Below, one piece after another: positions 7,959 through 15,087 of a stretch of DNA of 34,699 bases. Position 1 is the stretch's first letter, and each line of letters opens with the position of its first letter. A model generated the notes under the pieces. That model made no database searches, was not told the origin of the DNA, and saw only the letters and a list, made by a program, of their open reading frames with translations. The translations under genes were made by a program, and so were the position numbers. Source of the DNA: Planctomycetota bacterium (GTDB lineage Bacteria > Planctomycetota > Phycisphaerae > Phycisphaerales > UBA1924); the NCBI GenBank assembly GCA_023434205.1, contig JAEYTB010000206.1:1-34699 (forward strand), read 5' to 3'.

Positions 7959-8986
7959 CGCTGGGTCTCCGCGCTGCGCGTGGCGGGGTCATCCTCGCCG
8001 GGCTGGCGGGCGGTCTCGGTCTGGGGCTTGGTGAGCGGGGGGATCTGGCCGGTGCGCATGTGCTCGGTGGCGTTGGGGAAAAGCATCCAGATGCCGGGCA
8101 TGTTGCCGGACACGACCATGGTCATGCGCTTGGCGTAGACGTCGCGGATGAAGTCCATGGCGCTGTTGAAGACGGCCAGCTCGGGGTTCTCTTTCATGCG
8201 GGAGAGGTACTGCACGGCCTCCAGGTCGCCCTGGCTCTTGATGTTCTGGGCGAGGCGGTCGGCGAACTGCTTGATGCGGTTGGCGTCGGCGTCGGCCTGG
8301 GCGCGGATGCTGTCGGCGGTGGCCTGGCCCTGGGACTGGGTCTCCTTGACGATCTTCTCGCGCCCGGACTTCATGCGCTCCATCACGGTCTTGCTGACCT
8401 CCTCGGTGAGGACGACGCGCATCAGGCCCAGGTCCTCGGCGGCGACGCCGTAGTCGGCGAGCTGGAGGCCGGTCTGGTCGGCGCTGCCGCGGAACACGGC
8501 GAGCATCTTGTCCTGGAGCTCGGGGAGCTTGGAGCCGGTGCGGCCGGCGGAGAAGAGCTCGTCCATGGAGTACTGGGAGACGAGGGCCGCGGCGGCGCGG
8601 AGGTTGGACCGCAGGGCGTCCTCGGCCTTGCGGTAGTGCTCCTCGGAGCTGGCGCCGGCGTTGCTGAACCTCTGGAAGAACTTGAGGGGGTCGCTGACCT
8701 TCCACATGCAGAAGGTCTCGACGGCGACCTGGCGGTTGTCACGGGTGGCGAGCTGCTCGAACTTGTTGGTGAGCACCCGGGTGCGGGTGTCGTAGATGGT
8801 GACGGACTGGATGGGGTAGGGCAGCTTGAAGTACAGCCCGGCGTCCTTGCGGACGGCCCCGTCGTCGGCCTTGCCGAAGGTGGTGACGACGGCCGCGTCG
8901 GTGAACCGGACGGTGTACGTCACGGTGAACGACAGCAGAGCGATGAGGAAGATCGCGGTCAGGAAGTATGTCAGCGCTCGACGCAC
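7955..8986 (-). CDS. hflC: SPFH/band-7 protein, HflC-like
   Basis: 343 aa from a GTG at 8986 with an AGGAG ribosome-binding site close upstream. A signal-anchor helix (about 7-27) is followed by a compact SPFH domain (DAAVVTTFGKADD, LYFKLPYPIQSVTIYDTR) and a helical region with a Lys/Gln/Ala-rich stretch (about 210-260), close to the usual HflC layout and length. It is expected to pair with the following HflK-like protein as a periplasm-facing membrane ring. The HflC-like gene comes before the HflK-like gene here, the reverse of the E. coli order. It lies 60 nt downstream of the third SPFH gene, across a GC hairpin. Confidence 0.85.
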   Translation of the reverse strand: MRRALTYFLTAIFLIALLSFTVTYTVRFTDAAVVTTFGKADDGAVRKDAGLYFKLPYPIQSVTIYDTRTRVLTNKFEQLATRDNRQVAVETFCMWKVSDPLKFFQRFSNAGASSEEHYRKAEDALRSNLRAAAALVSQYSMDELFSAGRTGSKLPELQDKMLAVFRGSADQTGLQLADYGVAAEDLGLMRVVLTEEVSKTVMERMKSGREKIVKETQSQGQATADSIRAQADADANRIKQFADRLAQNIKSQGDLEAVQYLSRMKENPELAVFNSAMDFIRDVYAKRMTMVVSGNMPGIWMLFPNATEHMRTGQIPPLTKPQTETARQPGEDDPATRSAETQR

Positions 8987-9007
8987 GGGAGGCTCCTGCT
9001 TCGGGTT

Positions 9008-9022
9008 CCCCGCCTGGCGGGG
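9008..9022. other. Intercistronic GC hairpin
   Basis: CCCCGCC and GGCGGGG flank a single base, giving a 15-bp near-perfect palindrome in the 60-nt gap between the first SPFH gene and the HflC-like gene. On the leftward mRNA it would form a short stable hairpin just before the AGGAG of hflC. It could tune the relative dose of the SPFH subunits. Confidence 0.4.
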
Positions 9023-9046
9023 TGTTGGTCGTTGGGAGGGGTGGTG

Positions 9047-11119
9047 TTACTCGGGCTTCTGGAAGATGTCGACGCCCATGTCCTTGCTCTTGAGGTCGAT
9101 GTCGAACCGCGGGGTGGGGACGTCGTCGCTGGTGACGTAGACGCGGGTGCCGCGCATGGCCTGGGCGAGGGCGTCAAAGTAGCGGGAGGCGCGGAAGTAC
9201 TCGGGCGCGGCGTTGTAGAGGGCGAGCTGGCCCTCGTGTCGTGCCGCGGCGCCGCGGGTGCCCATGTGCTTGGCCCACCGCTCGGCGCGGGCCTCGGCGA
9301 GGACCTTGGCGGCGCCGCCGCCGGCGGTCTCGATGAGGGCCTGGATCTTGAGCTCCTGGGCCTCGAGGGCCTCGGGGGCGGCGCGCTCGGTGCTCATGCG
9401 CTCGAAGGCGTCGATCTCGTTGATGATGGTGCGGGCGAGGGAGACGTTGCCGACGTACTGGGCGAGCTTCTCGATGGCGTAGGCGCGGGCGTCGTCGATG
9501 TTGGCCTCGCGGCGCTGGTCGGCCATGACGGGCCCCTCGAAGGAGACGGCGACGTCCTTGGGCGGGTGCACGCCGACGATGCTGAGGAACACGACCTTGA
9601 CGCCCGCCCCGCGGGGGTCGCCGTTTTCGTCGGGGTTGAGGGCGTTGAAGGCGGCCTGGATCCTGGCGCGCAGCTCGCGGGAGATCTGCTCGCGCCGGGC
9701 GCCCAGGACGTCGTCGAGCACGACGCGCTGGAAGTAGAGGGTGAGCTCTTCCTGGGCGACGGCCTTCAGCAGGTCGTCGCGCTTCTCCGGGGGGGCCAGC
9801 TCGTCGAAGAGCTTGACGTTCTCGACCACGTAGTGCATGGGGATTTCGGCGGAGACCAGCGCGAGGTCGGCGAGGTCGGCGCCCTGCTCGTAGCCGGAGG
9901 CCCGCACGTACTGGTAAATCTCCACGCCCGCGTGGTCGTTGGTCCAGAGGATCGGGTCCTTGGAGGCCGAGGGGCTGCTGGCCAGGTCGAGGATGCGCAG
10001 GCCGGTGGCGGTGCGATCGGCCACGCGGAGGCGGCCGTTGCTGTCGCGGGTGAAGTACTCGGGGACGTAGACGGTGTCGATGGGCCAGGGCATCTTGAGG
10101 TGCGCGCCCGGGCCGAGGTTGTCGTGGACGGGGCTGCCGAAGCGGAGGATCATGGCCCGCTGGTGGGGCTGGACGATCACGATGCTGGACATGGCCCACA
10201 CGATGACCAGGCCGAACACCAGCAGCGGGAGGGCCCAGCGGCTGAGCAGCTTGTAGAACCAGCCGCTGGTGACGTCGAAGCCGAGCTGGTAGTTGATGGC
10301 CTCGTTGATGGACTGGGCGATCTTGTCCGGAGCGGCGACGAAGCCCAGGAGGCGCGAGTCGAAGGCGGGGCGGGGGGTCTCGCCGGCCTTGCGAGGGCGG
10401 TAGACGCCCAGCACGAAGTTGACGAACACCTCGATGCCGATCACCACCAGGAAGCCGGGGAAGACCACCCGCAGCGAGCGGACGACCGCGTCGGTGCCTA
10501 CGTAGTCGATGAACTTGGCCACCGCGAGGGTGAGGCCCAGCAGGGCGGCGCCCACCGCGAAGGACGAGCCCGCGCGGAGGTTGGCGAACGCCGGGACCTT
10601 GGCCAGGCCCGCGGTGTAGCGGGCGTAGACGAAGCCCAGGGCGGCGATCGAGATGCCGATGCCCATCGCCCAGCCTGCGTGGCCGGGCACTTCGCCCCCG
10701 CGGGAGCTCTCGAGGAAGTTCTTGCCCGCGATGAACATCCAGGCGCCGACGCCGGCGAGCAGGGCGCCGATCAGCAGGCTCATGATGGGGAGGAAGAACT
10801 TGTAGAGGCCCGCGAGGCGGCGGGCGGCGGGGAGAAACTCGTCCTGGGTCTCAAAGACGCTGGTGCCCGCGGCGGGCCCGGCGGCGAGGGCCTCGGCCTC
10901 GATCGCCTCGATGCGCTCGCGCCGGTGCTGGTCGTAGATGATGGCGAGCGTCAGCCACCCCAGGCAGCCGATGCCGATGAAGGCGGAGGCGGCCAGGGCG
11001 GCGGTGTCCTTGACGATGGCGCCGTACAGGAGCAGCCCGATGGCGAGCACTGCCTGCAGGAGCAGGCCGCGGACGGACTCACTGGTGGCTCTGCGGTACG
11101 TCAGGTAGTCGGCTCTCAT
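9047..11119 (-). CDS. Multi-pass SPFH/band-7 fusion protein, HflK-like C-terminal half
   Basis: 690 aa, ATG start with AGAAGGG upstream. The first 300 residues are a separate membrane region: hydrophobic pairs at about 18-62, 110-135 and 148-170, then about 190-240, and a final helix near 290-312. A full SPFH domain follows (IVQPHQRAMILRFGS, GAHLKMPWPIDTVYVPEYFTRD), then a long helical region (about 520-640) ending in an Ala/Glu-rich coiled coil. Ordinary HflK has one membrane helix, so this is a clear fusion or expansion. It is the promoter-proximal gene of the leftward run and may nucleate a ring with the two smaller SPFH proteins. Function beyond the SPFH fold is inference. Confidence 0.85.
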   Translation of the reverse strand: MRADYLTYRRATSESVRGLLLQAVLAIGLLLYGAIVKDTAALAASAFIGIGCLGWLTLAIIYDQHRRERIEAIEAEALAAGPAAGTSVFETQDEFLPAARRLAGLYKFFLPIMSLLIGALLAGVGAWMFIAGKNFLESSRGGEVPGHAGWAMGIGISIAALGFVYARYTAGLAKVPAFANLRAGSSFAVGAALLGLTLAVAKFIDYVGTDAVVRSLRVVFPGFLVVIGIEVFVNFVLGVYRPRKAGETPRPAFDSRLLGFVAAPDKIAQSINEAINYQLGFDVTSGWFYKLLSRWALPLLVFGLVIVWAMSSIVIVQPHQRAMILRFGSPVHDNLGPGAHLKMPWPIDTVYVPEYFTRDSNGRLRVADRTATGLRILDLASSPSASKDPILWTNDHAGVEIYQYVRASGYEQGADLADLALVSAEIPMHYVVENVKLFDELAPPEKRDDLLKAVAQEELTLYFQRVVLDDVLGARREQISRELRARIQAAFNALNPDENGDPRGAGVKVVFLSIVGVHPPKDVAVSFEGPVMADQRREANIDDARAYAIEKLAQYVGNVSLARTIINEIDAFERMSTERAAPEALEAQELKIQALIETAGGGAAKVLAEARAERWAKHMGTRGAAARHEGQLALYNAAPEYFRASRYFDALAQAMRGTRVYVTSDDVPTPRFDIDLKSKDMGVDIFQKPE

Positions 11120-11554
11120 GCACCCTTCTCTTACGTTCGAGCAGCCCGAAGGTCGCGGGCGGCTGGGTCAAGACTCGAATCAATCCCGGCGCCCCCCGGT
11201 CCGCGGGGGTTTCGATCACGGTCGCCCCTTCCCAGAACGGGTGAGGGGTGGCGGGGAGTCCTTCCGCGCCTGTGCCCCGCGTGCCGCGACCGGTGTCCCG
11301 GCTGGGGGCGGTATTGTGGCAAGGTTGGCTGTTTCTTTCCACCGTCCACAAAGGGGACCCGAACACCTTCCTGCACACGCAACGCGCCCCGGGGCGCGCC
11401 GGTACCATCCCGGCCCTCCGGCACCGCTGGCTGTACGATCCAGCCGAACCCGTGTTCGCGGACTCTCGTAGTTCGGTGCCGTGCCGGGGTTGCGTCCGTT
11501 CCCCTTTCCCAGCGGCCTGTCCAAGGCTCTCCCCGCGGCTACCCCCTTCCACGC
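11120..11554. promoter_or_regulatory. 435-nt divergent control region between SPFH cluster and second permease
   Basis: No credible gene is present. Both flanking genes are read away from it, so it should hold promoters for both. I found no convincing -35/-10 pair. A perfect 16-bp palindrome, CGCGCCCCGGGGCGCG, lies at 11383-11398, roughly central, and could be an operator. The short open frames crossing the stretch are arginine- and proline-rich shadows. Confidence 0.4.
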
Positions 11555-12907
11555 ATGATCCTGCAACTCCTGACCATCGCCCGGAACGCGTTCGTTGAGA
11601 GCGTGCGGCAGCCCGTCATGCTGCTGCTGGTGCTGCTGTCGGGCCTGCTCCAGGTGTTCAACACCTGGAATACGGGCTTCGCGATGGCGGACGCCGAATC
11701 GGGGCAGATCACCGGCGACAACAAACTGCTGCTGGACATCGGGCTGGGCACCGTGTTCGTGATCGGGACGCTGCTGGCGGGGTTTATCGCCACGGCGGTC
11801 ATGAGCCGCGAGATCGAGAACAAAACGGTCCTGACGGTCGTGAGCAAGCCGGTGGCGCGGCACACGCTGGTGCTGGGCAAGTACCTGGGGGTTGCCGCGG
11901 CGATCCTGGGGGCGGTGGTGGTGATGCTGGTGTTCCTGCTGCTGGGGATCCGGCACGGGGTCATGAGCACGACCGCGGACGACATCGACGGGCCGGTGCT
12001 GCTGATCGGGGTCCTGAGCGTGTTCCTGGCCATGGGGCTGGGGGCGTGGTGCAACTTCTTCTACGGCTGGAACTTTGCGCAGACGACGATGTCGCTGCTG
12101 GTGCCGTTCATGGTGGTCGCGTACGGGCTGGTGCTGCTGCTCAATAAGGAGTGGCACATCCAGCCCCTGAGCAAGGACTTCAACCCGCAGGTGATGCTGG
12201 CCTCGGCGGCGCTGACGATGGCGATCCTGGTGCTGGCGGCGGTGGCGACCGCGGCGAGCACCCGTCTGGGGCAGGTGATGACCATCGTGGTGTGCTGCGG
12301 GGTGTTTTTGATGGCGCTGCTGTCGAATCACCTGATCGGGCGCAAGGTCTTCCACAACACGCCCTTGGGCGCGGTCATGGCGGTCACCCTGACCGAGTCT
12401 GACAAGGCCATGAACGAGCCTGGGCAGGTGATGAACCTGGTCCTGACCAGCCCGATCAACAACCCGCCCGCGCCGAAAACCACGGTGTTCTACAGCCCCA
12501 GCCCCAGCGGCTTCCCGATGCTCAACGCCCAGGCCGCGCCGTTCAGCGGCGATCTGACCAACGCCAACGAGACCCGGGGTCCGACGGTGGCGCCGAGTCT
12601 GGTGGTGGCCGAGAGCGAGCGGCAGTCGATCAAGGCGATGACGGTGGGCGGGCAGGACCTCAAGGTGGTCCGGCCGGTGGCGGCCGGGGACTACCTGTTC
12701 ACCGAGCGCACCAGGGTGAACCGGCCGGCGATGGTCGCGTGGACGGTGCTGCCGAACATGCAGCTGTTCTGGCTGCTGGACGCGGTGACGCAGAACCGCG
12801 CCATCCCGGTGCAGTATGTGCTGATGGCCGGGGTGTACGCGCTGGCGCAGATCGGCGTGTTCCTGTCGCTGGCGGTTATCCTGTTCCAGCGTCGGGACGT
12901 AGGGTAG
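11555..12907 (+). CDS. ABC-2-type permease, second copy, divergent
   Basis: 450 aa. I chose the ATG at 11555 (MILQLLTIARNAFVESVRQP). The frame is open far upstream, but that part is antisense to the SPFH genes and has no membrane-protein character. About six to seven helices lie in residues 20-265, with one more at about 425-445; a polar stretch of roughly 270-410 should face outside. KPVARHTLVLGKYLGV (98-113) matches the KPV...LGKxLGV motif of the permease at 3268-5241. The two are therefore related, though this one lacks that protein's larger insert. No ATPase gene follows, so it may share the ATPase encoded at 5241-6452. No Shine-Dalgarno sequence is evident. Confidence 0.82.
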   Translation: MILQLLTIARNAFVESVRQPVMLLLVLLSGLLQVFNTWNTGFAMADAESGQITGDNKLLLDIGLGTVFVIGTLLAGFIATAVMSREIENKTVLTVVSKPVARHTLVLGKYLGVAAAILGAVVVMLVFLLLGIRHGVMSTTADDIDGPVLLIGVLSVFLAMGLGAWCNFFYGWNFAQTTMSLLVPFMVVAYGLVLLLNKEWHIQPLSKDFNPQVMLASAALTMAILVLAAVATAASTRLGQVMTIVVCCGVFLMALLSNHLIGRKVFHNTPLGAVMAVTLTESDKAMNEPGQVMNLVLTSPINNPPAPKTTVFYSPSPSGFPMLNAQAAPFSGDLTNANETRGPTVAPSLVVAESERQSIKAMTVGGQDLKVVRPVAAGDYLFTERTRVNRPAMVAWTVLPNMQLFWLLDAVTQNRAIPVQYVLMAGVYALAQIGVFLSLAVILFQRRDVG

Positions 12908-12913
12908 AGTTAA

Positions 12914-12938
12914 GTGAGCCGGCGGTCGCCGCCCTCAC
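12914..12938 (+). other. Intercistronic hairpin between permease and 78-aa gene
   Basis: GTGAG (12914-12918) pairs with CTCAC (12934-12938), and GGCGG (12921-12925) with CCGCC (12929-12933). This gives a 10-bp stem with a 2-nt bulge and a 3-nt loop, just after the permease stop and before the ribosome-binding site of the next gene. It may be a partial terminator or a processing site that sets the dose of the small protein. Confidence 0.45.
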
Positions 12939-12956
12939 GAGGAATGGAGTGGAGCC

Positions 12957-13193
12957 ATGGAAGCGTTGACCGCGGAAACCCTGAAAGAGAACAAGGGCAA
13001 GCTCGTGCTGCTGGGCATCCTGCTCGTCGGGTGCGGGGCTGTCGCGTACTGGAACCTCAAGCCCGAGGCCCCGCCCAAGCCGCCCGTCTCCCCCAACGTT
13101 CAGCCGATTTCGGCCGAGGAGGAGAAGGCCTTCGAGCAGCAGAAGAAGCGGATCGAGCAGCAGGAAAAGGTCCGGCCCTCGTCCGGCGCCTGA
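12957..13193 (+). CDS. Small one-pass membrane protein, unknown
   Basis: 78 aa with GGAG 7 nt before the ATG. One hydrophobic helix (about 16-32) is followed by a proline-rich linker and a Lys/Glu/Gln-rich helix (about 52-72) likely to form a coiled coil outside the membrane. It lies 49 nt downstream of the second permease on the same strand, so it is probably co-transcribed and may be a small accessory subunit. It ends 18 nt from a convergent gene. No family recognised. Confidence 0.65.
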   Translation: MEALTAETLKENKGKLVLLGILLVGCGAVAYWNLKPEAPPKPPVSPNVQPISAEEEKAFEQQKKRIEQQEKVRPSSGA

Positions 13194-13211
13194 CGCCCGC
13201 GGCCTTTTCGC

Positions 13212-14051
13212 TCAGCGGCGTCGCCTCAACAGAAGCGGCAGCACCCCCACCGCCGCCAGTGTGCCAGGTGCCGGGATCACCGTGTCCAGGTAGCTGGTCA
13301 GTTCGCGCATCGTGATCATCGCGGCCTGGTTCGCCACCGACTGCGGGGTCGTGGTGCCCACGTGGATGTGCCCGCCCGCGATGCACCAGTTCGGGCTGAA
13401 AGGCTCGCTGTTGAGGTCCGCGTACCAGGAGCTGTGGTACGCCTGGAAGTTGGACACGAAGTTCCCGCCGAAGTTGTTGCTGGTATCGATAAACGTGTTC
13501 AGCGGGAGGCCCGAGGAGCCCACGGCGTTGAGGATCTGCGTCATCGGCAGCGAGGAGGTGCGGATGGTGTTGTCCGGCTCCTGGGCGATGGGCAGGTCTG
13601 TCGTGGGGCGCGTAGGGGCGAGGTAGTCGGGGGACCAGTTCGCCAGCGGGTACTTGATGGCGCGGGACTCGATCTCCCAGTTGGAGCCCGAGGAGCCGCG
13701 GGAGAAGCTGATGATGGCGATGGGCCGGATCTCGGCCACCACGCGCCAGAAGTCGGCGGAGGTGTCCTGGTAGTCAACCTCAAAGTCGCCGACGCCCCGT
13801 CCGTAAGGGGCCTGCGTGATGCCCGGGAACTCTGGGAAGAACGAGTGGATGTCGTAGCCGCGGTTTTCCCAGTTTCCGCCCTGCCAGCCGCCGGGGTTCT
13901 GGGCGGGGTTCGTGCTCCACTGGCGGGCGAGCTCGTTGGTGGGCGGCCAGAAGCCGACAACCATGATGTTGCGGGTGTGCTGCTGGGCGGACGCGATCGA
14001 AGCGCTCACGAGCAGCGCCCCCATACCAGCCGTCAATGTCGTTCCACGCAT
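13212..14051 (-). CDS. Secreted pyroglutamyl-peptidase-I-like protein, catalytic Cys replaced, PEP-CTERM-like tail
   Basis: 279 aa with a signal peptide cleaved near SAQQ (22). By eye it follows the peptidase C15 order: an opening strand (NIMVVGFWP), RPIAIISFSRG, WEIESRA carrying a Glu (128) where the catalytic Glu sits, GGNFVSN where the family has a xGxxVCN-type motif, and AGGHIHVG with His230 at the catalytic His place. The catalytic Cys is Ser200 here, so classical pyroglutamate cleavage is doubtful. The C-terminus (VIPAPGTLAAVGVLPLLLRRRR, written 258-279) is a PEP-CTERM-like sorting signal: short motif, helix, Arg cluster. An exported C15-like protein is unusual because known enzymes are cytoplasmic. 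The similarity needs a structure-based search. Confidence 0.7.
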   Translation of the reverse strand: MRGTTLTAGMGALLVSASIASAQQHTRNIMVVGFWPPTNELARQWSTNPAQNPGGWQGGNWENRGYDIHSFFPEFPGITQAPYGRGVGDFEVDYQDTSADFWRVVAEIRPIAIISFSRGSSGSNWEIESRAIKYPLANWSPDYLAPTRPTTDLPIAQEPDNTIRTSSLPMTQILNAVGSSGLPLNTFIDTSNNFGGNFVSNFQAYHSSWYADLNSEPFSPNWCIAGGHIHVGTTTPQSVANQAAMITMRELTSYLDTVIPAPGTLAAVGVLPLLLRRRR

Positions 14052-14078
14052 GGCGGGTCCTCGGTGCCCCGCGTGCCC

Positions 14079-14966
14079 TTACTTCTGGGACGCGGGGGAC
14101 CGGGTGAACGTACCACCAGACTGGCGTGAAACCAACGACTTGGGAGGAATACGCGGCTGGTAGGGCATCGCGAAGAAGCCGCGGACCTTCTTGACCGCCC
14201 CCTTGCCGTTGATCCGGTCGGCGACGACCTCTTTGGACTTATCGGACTTGCCGACGGGGGTGACCCGTACGACGCACTCGTCGTCTTTGGGGAAGTTGGG
14301 GTCGTAGATGCGGATATCGACCACCCCGTCGTCCTTCTCGACGACCCCGTACGCGAGAACCTGGTGGTTTTCCCAGATCCGGCCGCCGTCGGCCTGGCTG
14401 GTGAAGACCAGGCCCACCGGGACGAGCTGGCGTGCCTTGAGGCGGGCAATGATGACGGGCAGCTCGACCGCAGAGAGGTGGGCGGTGCTCTCGCCGGCCT
14501 TGGAGCGGTCGGGGAGGCTCATCCACTTCCAGAACTTCATGGCCATGACCCCCCACTGCCCCATGGAATCGGTCTGCCGCTGATAGAGGTAGTCGTAGAG
14601 GGGGGTGTCCAGAACGGGGGGGGTGGTGGTCTGGATCGGGGTGGCGCGGGAGAGATAGAAGTCCGCCGCGGCGAGGGACATACCGCCGCACAGGCCGTAC
14701 TCGGTGGGGAGGCCCGCATCGACCCCGGCCCGCATCGCCCGCAGTGGGCCGGACTCGGCGTTGCGGAGCAGGGCGGGGAGGGGTGAGCCGCGGAAGACGT
14801 TGCGGAACTCAAAGCCGTGCTTGGAGGGGAGGAAGCCGTCCGGGCGCTGGGTGATGGCCTTGCCGGTGGGGCGGGGGCCCAGGCCGGCGCCGAGCGGCAG
14901 CAGGGCCGCGGCGAGGCTGAGCGCGAGGACGAAAAGGACGTGAATGGACCTTCGTGGGCTCTTCAC
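14079..14966 (-). CDS. Exported papain-fold-like protein (CGGM/NHQ motifs)
   Basis: 295 aa from a GTG start; no ATG fits. An N-terminal signal helix lies at about 7-28. Three separated motifs suggest a cysteine-peptidase-like fold: YGLCGGMSLAAADFY with Cys93 at the start of a helix, ENHQVLAYG with His201 on a strand, and YDPNFP with Asp222/Asn224. This is the Cys-His-Asp/Asn order of papain/C39-type proteins. I know of similar CGGM proteins of unknown role but cannot name a substrate. It lies 27 nt upstream of the C15-like gene on the same strand, so the two exported peptidase-like proteins are probably co-expressed. A weak promoter is placed 7 nt upstream of the GTG. Confidence 0.65.
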   Translation of the reverse strand: MKSPRRSIHVLFVLALSLAAALLPLGAGLGPRPTGKAITQRPDGFLPSKHGFEFRNVFRGSPLPALLRNAESGPLRAMRAGVDAGLPTEYGLCGGMSLAAADFYLSRATPIQTTTPPVLDTPLYDYLYQRQTDSMGQWGVMAMKFWKWMSLPDRSKAGESTAHLSAVELPVIIARLKARQLVPVGLVFTSQADGGRIWENHQVLAYGVVEKDDGVVDIRIYDPNFPKDDECVVRVTPVGKSDKSKEVVADRINGKGAVKKVRGFFAMPYQPRIPPKSLVSRQSGGTFTRSPASQK

Positions 14967-14973
14967 GGCAAAG

Positions 14974-15001
14974 ACAATATCGCCCGGGTGGAAGCCCGCA
15001 A
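14974..15001 (-). promoter_or_regulatory. Weak candidate promoter for the papain-like gene
   Basis: On the minus strand, TTGCGG (14996-15001) and TATTGT (14974-14979) are 16 nt apart. The -10-like box ends 7 nt before the GTG start, which would make the mRNA nearly leaderless. The -35 match is only 3 of 6, so this rests mostly on the -10 position. Confidence 0.25.
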
Positions 15002-15051
15002 ATCGGGAAATGCGCCCTATTTGTTTGGCCGGGGGAAGGCTTGGGAGGGGC

Positions 15052-15081
15052 TTGACACACCCTGTCGGGTCATGGTGTGAT
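15052..15081 (+). promoter_or_regulatory. Candidate sigma70-type promoter, possibly leaderless
   Basis: A perfect TTGACA at 15052-15057 is followed after 18 nt by TGTGAT (15076-15081). The -10-like box ends 6 nt before the ATG at 15088, so transcription would start at or next to the start codon. No Shine-Dalgarno sequence precedes that ATG, which fits a leaderless mRNA. Confidence 0.45.
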
Positions 15082-15087
15082 CAGGGC

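Noticed and set aside
5802..8138. Long plus-strand open frame of 778 codons
   Set aside because: It is fully antisense to the ABC ATPase and HflK-like genes, which have intact motifs; composition is shadow-like with repeated LGLG/VEEV runs.
8060..11554. A plus-strand frame open from 8060 through to the second permease, giving a 1615-codon reading
   Set aside because: The part before 11555 is antisense to hflC and the large SPFH gene. It is a Gly/Ala/Val/Glu/Leu-rich low-complexity translation without domains, typical of shadow frames in GC-rich DNA. Only 11555-12907 is coding.
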